NCBI GenBank assembly: GCA_027449905.1
Contig: DAIDKT010000110.1
Coordinates: 1-36,181 of the forward strand
Source: Legionellales bacterium
GTDB taxonomy: Bacteria > Pseudomonadota > Gammaproteobacteria > Legionellales > Legionellaceae
Length of the DNA: 36,181 nucleotides
Reading direction: 5' to 3'
Shown: positions 7,888 through 17,032 of the stretch, piece by piece
Numbering within the stretch: position 1 is the stretch's first letter
Layout of the letters: each line of letters starts with the position of its first letter
Notes under the pieces: model-generated
The model's database searches: none
Told to the model about the DNA's origin: nothing
What the model saw: only the letters and a program-made list of their open reading frames with translations
Translations under genes and position numbers: made by a program

Positions 7888-9552
7888 CTATTTCACAGAT
7901 GCTAACTTCTTAGGAGCCGTGGTTTCACCATATTTTCGTGTGATATACCACTGCTGCAAAATGGATAAACTATTATTGACTGTCCAGTATAAAACCAAGC
8001 CAGCAGGAAAATTCAAAAAGAGAATCGTAAATATCACTGGTAAAAACATCATGACTTTAGCCTGCATTGGATCCGGTGGCGCAGGGTTTAGTTTTTGTTG
8101 AATCAACATGGTCAATCCCATCATGATAGGCAAAACGTGATAGGGATCTGGTGCTGCCAAATCAGCTATCCATAGAATAAATGGGGCTTGGCGCAGCGAC
8201 ACACTTTCAATGAGAACCCAATACAACGCAATAAAAACAGGGATTTGAATTATAATAGGTAAACAACCACCCAATGGATTCACTTTTTCTTGCCGATACA
8301 GCTCCATAGTGGCTTGACTCATCTTAGCTTTATCATCACCATAGCGTTCACGAAGTGCGAGCATTTTGGGTTGCAGCTTACGCATACCCGCCATGGATTT
8401 ATAACTTTTAGCGGACAGCTGGTAAAATGCAAGTTTGATTAGCAGGGTTACCATGACAATTGACCAACCCCAATTTCCTACCACACTATAAATCGTTTTC
8501 ATCAACGAGAATAATAGTTGCGAAATAAACCACAACCAACCGTAATCAACGGTTAAATCCAATCCAGGTGCTATTGGTTTTAATACATCGGTGATCTCAG
8601 GCCCGAGGTATAATTGGGCTTTGATATTTTTTGTTGTATTGGGTTCCACGACAATCGCCTGACTTACATTGCCAATTGTATAATCATTATTTAAAAAACG
8701 GGTATAAAACCGGGTTTTTTCGGTTATATCGGGTATCCAGGCTGTCAGAAAATAATGTTGTTGCATCGCAACCCAGCCACCAGTCGATTCAATGTCAAGG
8801 TTAGATTTAGCCATTTCTTTGAATGTTAGCTTACTATAACGATGATGTCCCGGGGCTGAGTAAGAAGCACCAGTAAATGATCCCATATGGAACATGCTTG
8901 ATTTATCTTCTTGTGGTGAGCTCCGTAGTAGCTGGGTATTCATATATCCCTGCCAAACAGCTGGCGCGGTATTGGAAATTTTGTACGCCACCCCTATTAA
9001 ATAACTCCCTTTTTTGAAGGTGAATTCTTTTTGTATGACCAATCCGCCTGATTGTTTACCAGATAAATTGACCAGCAGTGATGTTTGATCTGGTGAGAGC
9101 TCATATTGCTTTTGCTCGCTGACAAAGGGGATGTCAAGGGTTTCAATTTGTTGGTTTTTTACGACAAACAAATTGCTGTTTGCAACATACTGAACAGCCG
9201 GGTTATCTTGCAGCAATGCAAATGGTTTGTTTTTATCGCTAACACTTTCTGGATAAGTGAGTAACTTCGCGCTGACAACATCTCCGTGTTTCAGGTCAAT
9301 GGTTAAATCCAACACGTCGGTTTTCACATGGATGCGATCATCTGTTGTTTGTGGTTTTACTTGGTTTAGCTCAACGGGTAACTGATTATCTGGAACGGGC
9401 GTGGTCGATGATATTTGCCGATTTGTGGTCGGCAACATCAAGCCTGCAGGTGATGATGGCTTTGTTGGCGGGAATTCAGTTTGCCAATTTGTCCATAGAG
9501 AAAAAACAACCAGCGCAAGCGCCCCATATAAAACAACACGTCGAATGTCCAT
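7888..9552 (-). CDS. yidC: Membrane protein insertase YidC
   Basis: YidC inserts and folds inner-membrane proteins, alone or with SecYEG. At 554 residues it has the gammaproteobacterial layout: an N-terminal membrane anchor (about 5-23), a large periplasmic domain (about 60-340), then the conserved C-terminal insertase core starting near [19 protein letters not shown], with the [20 protein letters not shown] helix, [20 protein letters not shown], and the last helices ending [12 protein letters not shown] and a basic tail. Its start overlaps the yidD stop by one base (TAATG), indicating coupled translation within rpmH-rnpA-yidD-yidC-mnmE. Confidence 0.96.
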   Translation of the reverse strand: MDIRRVVLYGALALVVFSLWTNWQTEFPPTKPSSPAGLMLPTTNRQISSTTPVPDNQLPVELNQVKPQTTDDRIHVKTDVLDLTIDLKHGDVVSAKLLTYPESVSDKNKPFALLQDNPAVQYVANSNLFVVKNQQIETLDIPFVSEQKQYELSPDQTSLLVNLSGKQSGGLVIQKEFTFKKGSYLIGVAYKISNTAPAVWQGYMNTQLLRSSPQEDKSSMFHMGSFTGASYSAPGHHRYSKLTFKEMAKSNLDIESTGGWVAMQQHYFLTAWIPDITEKTRFYTRFLNNDYTIGNVSQAIVVEPNTTKNIKAQLYLGPEITDVLKPIAPGLDLTVDYGWLWFISQLLFSLMKTIYSVVGNWGWSIVMVTLLIKLAFYQLSAKSYKSMAGMRKLQPKMLALRERYGDDKAKMSQATMELYRQEKVNPLGGCLPIIIQIPVFIALYWVLIESVSLRQAPFILWIADLAAPDPYHVLPIMMGLTMLIQQKLNPAPPDPMQAKVMMFLPVIFTILFLNFPAGLVLYWTVNNSLSILQQWYITRKYGETTAPKKLASVK

Positions 9553-9773
9553 TAAATCTTCTCTTCTTCTGGTATGGGATCATAGCCGCCATTGGCCCAG
9601 GGATGGCAGCGTAATATACGACAACTAGCTAACCACAAGCCTTTAATTGTACCAAATCTGGCCAGGGCTTCTGATGTATATTGTGAACAACTGGGATAAA
9701 AACGGCAGTTGGAACCGATAAACGGACTGATTATAGATTGATACAGTTTAATCATGCATTGAATCAGTTTCAC
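9552..9773 (-). CDS. yidD: Membrane protein insertion efficiency factor YidD
   Basis: A 73-residue YidD-family protein that helps YidC-dependent insertion at the inner membrane. It has an amphipathic N-terminal helix and the family's cysteine core, [18 protein letters not shown], followed by [15 protein letters not shown], a near-complete match to the conserved signature. The longest start is a GTG that overlaps the rnpA stop by four bases (GTGA); an ATG six codons later (9755) is a less likely alternative because the family N-terminus would be lost. It lies between rnpA and yidC, the standard order. Confidence 0.94.
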   Translation of the reverse strand: MKLIQCMIKLYQSIISPFIGSNCRFYPSCSQYTSEALARFGTIKGLWLASCRILRCHPWANGGYDPIPEEEKI

Positions 9774-10099
9774 AATTTATTCCAAGCTTGTAACAATTTA
9801 TCTTTCAAAATCGTGTTTTCCACCTTTGCTATCCCTGGCTTAGCTAATATGATGATATCAACAGAAGACAAGGTAACCATCTTACGAAACGATTCACGCA
9901 CCATCCTTTTAATTCTATTCCTGTCATGCGCTTTTGCTATCATTCGTTTAGACAAGGCCATACCCAGCCTTGCATGGCCTACGGTGTTGCTACGAAACAA
10001 AACAATAAAATACGGGATGGAAATCTTTTGTGCTTGACTAAACACATGGTCATACTCTTGTTTGGTCAACAGCCGTTTAGATTTATCAAAGCTTTGCAC
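9770..10099 (-). CDS. rnpA: Ribonuclease P protein component RnpA
   Basis: The 109-residue basic protein is the protein subunit of RNase P, which trims the 5' ends of precursor tRNAs together with the RnpB RNA (not in this window). It shows the RnpA signature [15 protein letters not shown] (central RNR motif) and the preceding [10 protein letters not shown] strand. The start is a GTG directly after the rpmH stop, so its ribosome binding site lies inside the end of rpmH and expression is coupled to it. The stop overlaps the yidD GTG. Confidence 0.95.
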   Translation of the reverse strand: MQSFDKSKRLLTKQEYDHVFSQAQKISIPYFIVLFRSNTVGHARLGMALSKRMIAKAHDRNRIKRMVRESFRKMVTLSSVDIIILAKPGIAKVENTILKDKLLQAWNKL

Positions 10100-10234
10100 T
10101 TAAGCAGTTAATCGCTTACGGCCTTTAGCACGGCGACGCTTTATGACCAAACGACCGCCACGTGTTGCCATGCGCGCCCGAAATCCATGATCACGTTTAC
10201 GCTTTAGATTACTTGGTTGAAAAGTACGTTTCAT
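10100..10234 (-). CDS. rpmH: 50S ribosomal protein L34
   Basis: A 44-residue highly basic protein, [20 protein letters not shown]..., matching L34 across its whole length (L34 is 44-47 residues in most bacteria). The frame is open for 21 more codons upstream, but the ATG at 10232-10234 gives the exact family N-terminus. It is the first gene of the operon rpmH-rnpA-yidD-yidC-mnmE. In most gammaproteobacteria dnaA lies divergently upstream with oriC between; here the upstream neighbour is an astacin-like protease on the same strand. Confidence 0.98.
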   Translation of the reverse strand: MKRTFQPSNLKRKRDHGFRARMATRGGRLVIKRRRAKGRKRLTA

Positions 10235-10268
10235 TTTAAATCCATCAATCAATTTTAATAAGTCGGCA

Positions 10269-10297
10269 ATGATAGAAAATTTTACTGCATCTGTCAA
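10269..10297 (-). promoter_or_regulatory. Sigma70-type promoter of the rpmH operon
   Basis: Reading on the minus strand there is a consensus -35 TTGACA (10292-10297), a 17-base spacer and a -10 TATCAT (10269-10274). Transcription would start near 10262, leaving a leader of about 28 bases before rpmH. The quality fits a highly expressed ribosomal protein operon. No DnaA box cluster is seen in this gap. Confidence 0.75.
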
Positions 10298-10364
10298 ATG
10301 ATGCTAATCACACCTTTGCACAATGTTTTACTGTCGTCCCTGTGTCATTGCTTCAGTTGACCCG

Positions 10365-11186
10365 TTAATTGAAACCAGGATACATCGCGTTCACCGCGGC
10401 AATATCTTTGTTGCTCAGGTGATCACGTTGTCCAATTTCGATGTTATCTTGTAAAGGCACAATGGTTCTCTCCCCATTTTTTGAAAAAGCATAGGCGGTA
10501 TAATGCATGATCGATTGGTAATCATAATCGCCAAAATCTTGACCGTCAGATAAATGTTGATTGAAATTATAAAGATAATTTTCATCAATATTGTCCCAGA
10601 CAATTTGGATGTATTTATCACGATCGCCGCGAGATTGTTCATGCCACAAGCCTAAGGCATGACCAATTTCATGGGCAATATTCATGGTTGCGCAACGACT
10701 AGCAAGGATAACCACTTGTGCGCCACCCTGCTTTCCAACAAAAGACGAGCAAGTTGTTCCTGAGCCCGGAACAAAAGCCAAATAATCGGCATATTCCCGA
10801 TGGGGGTCGACTTCAACAAATTTGATATGGGTGCTTCGTTGCCATGTATCCATGGCTTCCAAAATTGCGATTTTGCTGGGTAGCGGCAAAGAATTGGACA
10901 TTTCGTAGGGGACAATACCTTGTGACCAACGTGCCCCACCTAATTTCAAAAGAATGAGTGCCTGTGGTTTTTGTTTGTTTTCTTCTGTTGGTTTAGCTAA
11001 TTGTTGAATGATAATATCGCCCTCAGCGATACCATAGCCATCAATTTTTTCGTAAACAATATCACGAGGTCCTAAGATTGGATCCATGACAGTGATGTGT
11101 CCTAGTGCTGCGGCATAGGATATTTGGTAGATGATGGTTGTCATCATCGAAATGGCAAGGATGGTGTATCGAATAAATGCTAGCAT
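10365..11186 (-). CDS. Secreted astacin-family zinc metalloprotease
   Basis: A 273-residue protein with an N-terminal signal-like hydrophobic stretch (about 7-27), a short pro-region, and an astacin (M12A) catalytic domain from about residue 85. The zinc site HEIGHALGLWHE gives His172, Glu173, His176 and His182; it is followed by Q-S-R-x-D-R-D, and the Met-turn SIMHY holds Met227 and the zinc-binding Tyr229. Cysteines 146 and 165 may pair. Legionella pneumophila carries an astacin-like protein (LegP) known as a Dot/Icm substrate; the relation is plausible, but a signal peptide points to the Sec route instead. It begins 3 bases after the rsmI stop with its GAGG inside rsmI, so the two are co-translated. 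Confidence 0.9.
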   Translation of the reverse strand: MLAFIRYTILAISMMTTIIYQISYAAALGHITVMDPILGPRDIVYEKIDGYGIAEGDIIIQQLAKPTEENKQKPQALILLKLGGARWSQGIVPYEMSNSLPLPSKIAILEAMDTWQRSTHIKFVEVDPHREYADYLAFVPGSGTTCSSFVGKQGGAQVVILASRCATMNIAHEIGHALGLWHEQSRGDRDKYIQIVWDNIDENYLYNFNQHLSDGQDFGDYDYQSIMHYTAYAFSKNGERTIVPLQDNIEIGQRDHLSNKDIAAVNAMYPGFN

Positions 11187-11189
11187 AGT

Positions 11190-12032
11190 CTAACCTCTTA
11201 GAGCCAGTTTATAAAGTTCATTTTTGGGCTGCCCAGTTATCTGGGCAGCTAATTTTACTGCTTGTTTTAAAGGTAATTCTTTAAGTAAGTGATCTAGAAT
11301 AGTTGTATCACATTTCACAGCGGAGTGAACCTGTCTTGGGGATATCATTAACACAAATTCCCCTTTCTGGTGGTTTAAATCATTGGACAACCAAAGACGC
11401 ACATCAACCGTTGACCCGGTGATGAACTGCTCATAGGTCTTGGTCAGTTCTTTTGCCAAAACAAGCTTGCAAGCCTCACCAAAGATGGCGGCAATGTCTT
11501 CTATACAAGCTAAAATGCGATGGGTCGACTCATAAAATATCAGGGTATGCTCAATAGAGGTCAGTGCGGTCAATTTGGCGCGTCTTGCTGATGATCGAGC
11601 GGGTAAAAAACCAAAAAAACTAAAGGCATCCGCAGGGATCCCGGCGGCTGATAAAGCGGTAATTAGCGCGCAAGGTCCTGGAATGGGAACCACATCTATG
11701 TCAACAGCTCGAGCCGAATGAACTAAGGGGTAACCTGGATCACTGATTAAAGGCGTCCCAGCATCGCTTATCATCGCCAATGATTTGCCCGCCAACAATG
11801 CTAATATAATTGATTCAGTTTTACCCTCTTCATTGTGCGCGTGTAAAGAAATGAGCGGTTTTTGAATGCCGAACGTCGTTAATAGTTGCCGGGAATGGCG
11901 GGTGTCCTCTGCTAAAATGATATCAACCGCTTTTAGCGTATTGAGGGCGCGAATACTGATATCTTCTAGATTGCCAATGGGGGTGGCAATGACAAAAAGT
12001 GTTCCAGTTGTTCTTGCCGAAGTCGCCTTCAT
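11190..12032 (-). CDS. rsmI: 16S rRNA 2'-O-methyltransferase RsmI (C1402)
   Basis: RsmI methylates the ribose of C1402 in the decoding centre of 16S rRNA. The 280-residue product shows the tetrapyrrole-methylase-like fold: N-terminal GTLFVIATPIGNLEDIS, AEDTRHSRQLL, the SAM-binding S-D-A-G-T-P-L-I-S-D-P-G, and P-I-P-G-P-C-A. The length is typical. It is divergent from lpoA with only 38 bp between start codons, as in the E. coli yraL/yraM arrangement. The astacin protease gene follows after 3 bases on the same strand, an unusual partner. Confidence 0.96.
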   Translation of the reverse strand: MKATSARTTGTLFVIATPIGNLEDISIRALNTLKAVDIILAEDTRHSRQLLTTFGIQKPLISLHAHNEEGKTESIILALLAGKSLAMISDAGTPLISDPGYPLVHSARAVDIDVVPIPGPCALITALSAAGIPADAFSFFGFLPARSSARRAKLTALTSIEHTLIFYESTHRILACIEDIAAIFGEACKLVLAKELTKTYEQFITGSTVDVRLWLSNDLNHQKGEFVLMISPRQVHSAVKCDTTILDHLLKELPLKQAVKLAAQITGQPKNELYKLALRG

Positions 12033-12070
12033 GGTTTATCCTTCTGCGTTCTTGAATTGGGATATTGTTT

Positions 12071-13855
12071 ATGTTTAAGCTTTTAATCTGCGCTATTTGC
12101 GCTCTTTTTCTTGCTCAATGCACCAAAATATCAGTTGAGCACCCGTTTAAAGGTCAGCAACCGCTGGCGAGTCCTTATACCATGACCTCGGCAGCCTATC
12201 TGGCAATGGCTGATAATCAGTTGGGCCATGAAAAGCAGGCACTCATGGTGATGGCCGCTGGTCGATTGATCTATGATGGCCAATGGCGGCAAGGAGCAGC
12301 TATTTTATCACAGTTGGGACCCCTAACCGATGATCTTGCTGACCAAAAAAGTTTATTATTAGCCAAGGTTGCGTTAATTAGAGAGCAGCCTAATGCTGCG
12401 ATTGGGGTCTTGTCAAATGTACACGACGTTAACAGGTTACCAATATATTTTCAAGTTCAATACCATGAGATGTTGGCATCGGCCTATCAAGCAACCGGTC
12501 ACCCGGTTGAAGCGGCAGAAGAAAGAATAAAATTAGATGGTTTACTGCCGGATGAATCTTCCAGGTCTAATAATCGGCGTGTTTTGTGGTTATCCTTAAC
12601 AACCCTATCTAAGCCAGAATTAGATACATTGGCCGCAGAATTATCGAGTGACGATGCACTAAATGGATGGGTGCAGCTGGCCGCGGTTGCTAGAAAGCAA
12701 TATGTCAATTCACAAGACATATTACAAAATATCGAGCACTGGCGGTTGCAATTCCCACATCATCCAGCTAATTATCTACTACCCTCTTCTTTAGATAGCA
12801 TCAGCCAACGTTTGTTTGCATCACCAAAGCAGATCGCCTTGTTATTACCGACCACAGGATCTTTGGCTGGACCTGGGCAAGCAATTAAAGATGGTTTCAT
12901 CGCCGCTTACGAAGCCAGTGACCGACGTCAAGATGTTCAGGTACGTCTCTACAATGCCAACACCAACCGTATCGACTTACTTTATCAGCAGGCGGTTGCT
13001 GATGGTGCAGATTATGTGGTGGGTCCTTTGAGTAAGCCCCAAGTTACGGAGATCGCGAAGTTGGCACACCCTATACCAACCCTGTTGCTCAATGAAGTGG
13101 ATATCAAACCGAGTGCAGGCGCGTATCAGTTTGGTCTATCTCCAACCAACGAAGCCCGACAAGTTGCGGTAAAAGCCAGTAAAAATGGCTACTCACATGC
13201 CTTAATTATTGTACCAGCAGGGGTGTGGGGCGATGAGATATTGAGTGCTTTTACAGCACAATGGCACGCAGGTGGAGGTCAAATAGTAGAAACATTGCAT
13301 TACAGTCCCCAAGATGATTTGACCACTAGCATTCAATATTTGCTCCGAGCATCTGCCAGTGATGATCGAAAAAAACGAGTTAAGCAGCCTGGAAATGTTG
13401 AAGTCAAACCAATGCGGCGTCAAGATTTTGATGTTATTTTTCTAGTCGCTTATCCAACCAAGGCTCGGCAGATTATGCCGTTGTTACGCTATTACTATGC
13501 CGGCAATGTCCCGGTTTACGCGACATCAAGCGTATACTCTGGTACTATAAATACCCAGAAAGACCGTGATCTCAATAACATTATTTTCTGTGATATGCCC
13601 TGGGTATTTTCACATCAAATGGGAAATCATCATTGGCCTGAACAATTTAACAGTTATAACCGGCTTTATGCTTTAGGCATGGATAGTTACGCTTTATCAA
13701 CCCAGTTGAATCAGTTGTTATTGTTTCCTGCATTGGGTGTGAATGATAAAAGTGGTGTGTTGTATTTAAATCAGAATCAACAAATCTCAAGAATCTTGGT
13801 TTTTGGACAGTTTAGACTGGGCGTTGCTCAGTTACTGAATCGCTCTTCACCGTGA
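12071..13855 (+). CDS. lpoA: Outer-membrane lipoprotein LpoA, activator of PBP1A
   Basis: LpoA stimulates the peptidoglycan synthase PBP1A from the outer membrane. The chosen ATG gives a 594-residue precursor with a short signal peptide and lipobox L-A-Q-C (Cys17). An N-terminal TPR-like helical half (about 30-230) is followed by a periplasmic-binding-protein-like half beginning QIALLLPTTGSLAGPGQAIKDG, as in LpoA (YraM/LppC). A TTG two codons upstream also fits the frame, but the GGGA at 12059-12062 is properly spaced from the ATG. It is divergent from rsmI. The genes that normally follow it (yraN, diaA, dolP) are found 7 kb further on, beyond an orphan membrane protein and mnmG-rsmG-parAB. 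Confidence 0.9.
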   Translation: MFKLLICAICALFLAQCTKISVEHPFKGQQPLASPYTMTSAAYLAMADNQLGHEKQALMVMAAGRLIYDGQWRQGAAILSQLGPLTDDLADQKSLLLAKVALIREQPNAAIGVLSNVHDVNRLPIYFQVQYHEMLASAYQATGHPVEAAEERIKLDGLLPDESSRSNNRRVLWLSLTTLSKPELDTLAAELSSDDALNGWVQLAAVARKQYVNSQDILQNIEHWRLQFPHHPANYLLPSSLDSISQRLFASPKQIALLLPTTGSLAGPGQAIKDGFIAAYEASDRRQDVQVRLYNANTNRIDLLYQQAVADGADYVVGPLSKPQVTEIAKLAHPIPTLLLNEVDIKPSAGAYQFGLSPTNEARQVAVKASKNGYSHALIIVPAGVWGDEILSAFTAQWHAGGGQIVETLHYSPQDDLTTSIQYLLRASASDDRKKRVKQPGNVEVKPMRRQDFDVIFLVAYPTKARQIMPLLRYYYAGNVPVYATSSVYSGTINTQKDRDLNNIIFCDMPWVFSHQMGNHHWPEQFNSYNRLYALGMDSYALSTQLNQLLLFPALGVNDKSGVLYLNQNQQISRILVFGQFRLGVAQLLNRSSP

Positions 13856-13975
13856 TGCGCTTGAGTGTGCATGAGCGAGGACGCATCTGTGTGTGTTCAA
13901 TAGGCGCTGAACACCTGTTAATGACGGCATGTCCGGCCACGACCCAAATATTTTAATTTCAATTAAACAGTTAGG

Positions 13976-13987
13976 GTCAACAGGCCC
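13976..13987. repeat. Vestigial end of the family A element
   Basis: GTCAACAGGCCC matches the outer part of the family A right end (GTCAACAGACCC at 16911-16922; GTCAACAGCCCC at 1439-1450). No convincing left end is found in the 120 bases before it, so it may be the remains of an old insertion or a chance match. The rest of the gap from 13856 to 14019 shows nothing else recognisable. Confidence 0.3.
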
Positions 13988-14019
13988 TATATTTTGGTTT
14001 TTCGCCAACAATATAATTG

Positions 14020-14048
14020 TTTACACAAAACCATTAATGATGTAAAAT
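14020..14048 (+). promoter_or_regulatory. Promoter of the 867-aa membrane protein gene
   Basis: TTTACA (14020-14025), a 17-base spacer and TAAAAT (14043-14048) form a good sigma70-type promoter about 100 bases before the start codon at 14147. The leader holds a DnaA-box-like TTATTCACA (14082-14090) and a small hairpin CTTGC-N7-GCAAG (near 14114-14130). Confidence 0.6.
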
Positions 14049-14146
14049 AGGACAGAGTGGATATTGCCTTGGAGGCTATGCTTATTCACAGAACAAATAA
14101 CACACACTGGGGTGCTTGCAGAAGAAGCAAGTAAAGGGGGAAACAA

Positions 14147-16750
14147 ATGCCGCTGATAAAAATCAAAAAAAAGAGCCCCTCCACAGGTAGTCAAGCAACC
14201 ATTTGGCATGAAATATTCAGTCACTATTCCTATGCTACATTGACAAAGAGCCAGCGAAACAGTGTTGATAGTTTCATTGAGCAATGTTTTGCTTTCAAAA
14301 CTGATAGCCCAATGACACCGTGGCGATTTCCTGGAAAGCGTGGTAGTGAGCAGTCGCGTGCAGCTGTTGGCGCCATATTCGATAAACGCATCTTTCGAAA
14401 AGAAGCGTTAACCAATTATGCTGCTTTAATAGCAAGAACAACCTATGTCAAAACCCAAGTTTTAAATCAAGGACAAAGCTTAGCACTTGAACAGGAGTTA
14501 CGTTTTGCCCTTTATCAATATTTGGCGCAATTTCAGGCTGCCAAAGATCATATCGGCGTTATTCGTAGTCAAGAAACCGAGCTGATTCGCAACTTCGTCA
14601 AGATTGAAAAGTGCGCTCGTTTACTTCAACATGTTGCTTTAAGGAAAGCCCATCTCGAGATAGAGGAACTAAAGCATCAGGTGGGGGAAGGTCTTGTCGA
14701 AAAGATTGGGTCAGCCATGGATCGTTATCAAACCTGTCTTGAAGCTTTGAAGCAGCCAATTCCTTTTGTGGAAAAAATTTGTCCGAATCAATATGATATC
14801 CAAGTCAGTTCACCGGACAAAATGCAAAAGGGAAAAATCTATTTATCTGTTAGCAATGGAAAAATTAGTTATTCAGTTATCACGCCATTTGGCTTTCAAA
14901 TTCAAGCACACCCAACGAATATCGATGCACCACAAATTCCACTTGAGACGGTTGATGAAAAGACCAAAGCCCTTATTCTAGCCTATGCTGAAAACCAAGA
15001 GCATATCCTTGGACGTTATGCAGTGAAAACGCTTTTACCCCGTTTCGCGGCTGACCTTTTAGAAAAAGGTAAAGATCAATTAGACAGTGATTATGTCATT
15101 AAGAAAGCAAGCGAAGGAAATGCGTTGCGCTTATGCTGGGTGTGGACACGTTCCCTGGTTGAGGCTATTGTCTTGAGCGGACATCAGATATTACTCGCTT
15201 CCACCATCGTTGCTGCTTATGTTAGTTTTATACTGTACTGGATTCGAGGCACCATCGTCTTATCTGGTGGTCTTTTCCATGCGTTTGACCACGAATGGCT
15301 GAGTGAAGAAGAAAGGGTCATTCCGCCTCAACTCCGTCGAATGGCTCATATGAACGATCGCCGTGATGATATTTTAAATGATGAAGTTTGGGGTACGGGT
15401 AATTTTGCTTGTTTTTACTTGTTAACGGGTACTCTGCTTCTCGGGTTTCTTGGTGATCTGATCACGGGTTTGTTGTTGTGCATGGACTTAACATTGGCTT
15501 GTCTGCGTTATCATGATGGGAGGATCGACCATCAGAATAAAATGGCAAGTTATGATGAAGATTTGAACAAGTTGTTTGATAAAATATTACAAAAATTCAA
15601 TCACTTAAAACAGAAGATTCAGCCTGGTCAAGCTGGCACCAAAGAAATCGTTGTATTACAAGTCGATTCTACTGATGATGCCGTGATTGTTTTGCAGAAG
15701 AAGAAAAAGGCCATGGAGTCGATTGATCTATATTTGCGGCAAATAAAAGACGCACAATACAGACAACATATAGAAAAACTAGATGTCTTAATTCGACAAT
15801 ATAATCTCTTACTTGCCAACCAAGACAAGCTTCAAAAGCGGTGGAGTTATGATTACATTGCTTTATTTGCTGATGTCTGCTATGCAGTTGCGTTGTTTGT
15901 GTCATTTGGTGTCATGGTCGGGTTTTATGTGCATTTATTGCAGCTTGGTTTGCCGATGGCGGTGGTGATTGCCGGTGCGACGGGATTGTGTGTGAGTAAC
16001 ATAATCTGGCGAACAGCCAAAGCCTATCTTGAGCGAGATGGTATTAACCATACAGCAGAGAATGCTTACAATAGTTCAGGCGAATACAACAGACTGATGG
16101 TGGAATTCAAAGATTTAAATCAGCGTTATCAAGCATTGAATGCTAACCATCCCGATCAAACTGAAGAGCGGTTGCGTAAAGAATTTGACATGAAAAGCCT
16201 TGATTACCAAATGAAGCAGTTGTATTTGGATATGTTGCAATTAGGTGCTGATTCAGGTGAGCAACAGGAGATGGTCCATTATAAAAAAATGTTGCTCATC
16301 CGTGATAATTTGTTAAGAGTATTGGTTCCGTTAGCGGTTATACTGCTCTTGATTTTTGCACCGCCTATCATTTTTTCTGTGCCAACGTATGTTTTTTTGC
16401 TGATTGGGCTGATAGCAGGTGCCATGTTATCGATTTACTTGATTGATCAATACTTCAAGCCTAAGTCATCTACAGCGTGGCATTGTGCAAATGGAGATGG
16501 CTGCGAAACGCTGCCATATTTTACGCCCGCTGAAGAGCTGGAATTTCAACAATTCAAAAAGTTGGCAATCCCAGCTGTGAACACCAAGGATTGTTGTGAT
16601 GCAGCACCGGATGACAACACCTTATTGCTTCAGATTCAAAACAGAAGATCAGGCAAGCATCTCACTCTATTCAGAGAGCTGACCAATTATCCCATAGTTA
16701 CTGATTATGATGCACAGCCAGCAGTCAGCCCATTATTTCCTGCCAGCTGA
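14147..16750 (+). CDS. Large orphan membrane protein with coiled coils
   Basis: The 867-residue product matches no family I recognise. A soluble, helical, charged N-terminal part (1-325) includes a basic leader (KIKKKSPS) and coiled-coil-like stretches (about 100-215). Four hydrophobic regions, each long enough for one or two spans, lie near 330-380, 418-455, 569-620 and 721-768. Charged helical stretches lie between them (about 460-565 and 640-715). The last 95 residues are hydrophilic and contain W-H-C-A-N-G-D-G-C and a D-C-C-D pair of cysteines, and an acidic EELEFQQF. It has its own promoter and a strong ribosome binding site (AAAGGGGG, spacing 5). The architecture is like Legionellales effector or inclusion-membrane proteins, but this is inference. 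It sits between lpoA and mnmG, with a family A element right after its stop. Confidence 0.85.
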   Translation: MPLIKIKKKSPSTGSQATIWHEIFSHYSYATLTKSQRNSVDSFIEQCFAFKTDSPMTPWRFPGKRGSEQSRAAVGAIFDKRIFRKEALTNYAALIARTTYVKTQVLNQGQSLALEQELRFALYQYLAQFQAAKDHIGVIRSQETELIRNFVKIEKCARLLQHVALRKAHLEIEELKHQVGEGLVEKIGSAMDRYQTCLEALKQPIPFVEKICPNQYDIQVSSPDKMQKGKIYLSVSNGKISYSVITPFGFQIQAHPTNIDAPQIPLETVDEKTKALILAYAENQEHILGRYAVKTLLPRFAADLLEKGKDQLDSDYVIKKASEGNALRLCWVWTRSLVEAIVLSGHQILLASTIVAAYVSFILYWIRGTIVLSGGLFHAFDHEWLSEEERVIPPQLRRMAHMNDRRDDILNDEVWGTGNFACFYLLTGTLLLGFLGDLITGLLLCMDLTLACLRYHDGRIDHQNKMASYDEDLNKLFDKILQKFNHLKQKIQPGQAGTKEIVVLQVDSTDDAVIVLQKKKKAMESIDLYLRQIKDAQYRQHIEKLDVLIRQYNLLLANQDKLQKRWSYDYIALFADVCYAVALFVSFGVMVGFYVHLLQLGLPMAVVIAGATGLCVSNIIWRTAKAYLERDGINHTAENAYNSSGEYNRLMVEFKDLNQRYQALNANHPDQTEERLRKEFDMKSLDYQMKQLYLDMLQLGADSGEQQEMVHYKKMLLIRDNLLRVLVPLAVILLLIFAPPIIFSVPTYVFLLIGLIAGAMLSIYLIDQYFKPKSSTAWHCANGDGCETLPYFTPAEELEFQQFKKLAIPAVNTKDCCDAAPDDNTLLLQIQNRRSGKHLTLFRELTNYPIVTDYDAQPAVSPLFPAS

Positions 16751-16770
16751 TGGATAAGCTTCGTTATTTA

Positions 16771-16922
16771 GGGTGTGTTGACAATTCAAACATAGAAGAC
16801 TTACTTCCCGCTGCTTGCCCGCGAGATCTTGTTCAACGCACAGTACTATTGCACTGAACTAGATCGATATAGATCCCGCGAACAAGTCGCTGGCCGTCGA
16901 GATCTGAATTGTCAACAGACCC
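16771..16922. repeat. MITE-like element, family A copy 2 (TGTTGACAATTC ends)
   Basis: A 152-bp segment with inverted ends: 16771-16787 GGGTGTGTTGACAATTC and 16906-16922, its reverse complement with one difference. The right half resembles copy 1 at 1306-1450. Internally, GCGAGATCTTGTTC and a later GCGAACAAGTCGC suggest a second nested fold. It starts 20 bases after the membrane protein stop and ends shortly before the mnmG promoter. Confidence 0.75.
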
Positions 16923-16953
16923 TGGTATTGCGCTACGAATTGTTGTTACAAAA

Positions 16954-16962
16954 TGGTATAAT
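16954..16962 (+). promoter_or_regulatory. Extended -10 promoter upstream of mnmG
   Basis: TGGTATAAT is a perfect extended -10 (TGnTATAAT) about 70 bases before the mnmG start. No good -35 is found at the right distance, which extended -10 promoters tolerate. It would drive the mnmG-to-dolP run. Confidence 0.5.
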
Positions 16963-17032
16963 CCAGGGTCTCCGTCATCTTGAGCGCATAAGTGCTTGGG
17001 GGCAAATTTCAGGACGTCAATTTTGAAAACTT

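Noticed and set aside
14082..14090. DnaA-box-like TTATTCACA, considered as part of an origin
   Set aside because: It is a single copy in a promoter leader, with no cluster of boxes, AT-rich unwinding repeats or dnaA nearby.
16829..17026. 65-codon ORF before mnmG
   Set aside because: It is made of the right half of a repeat element plus the mnmG promoter region and has no family resemblance.
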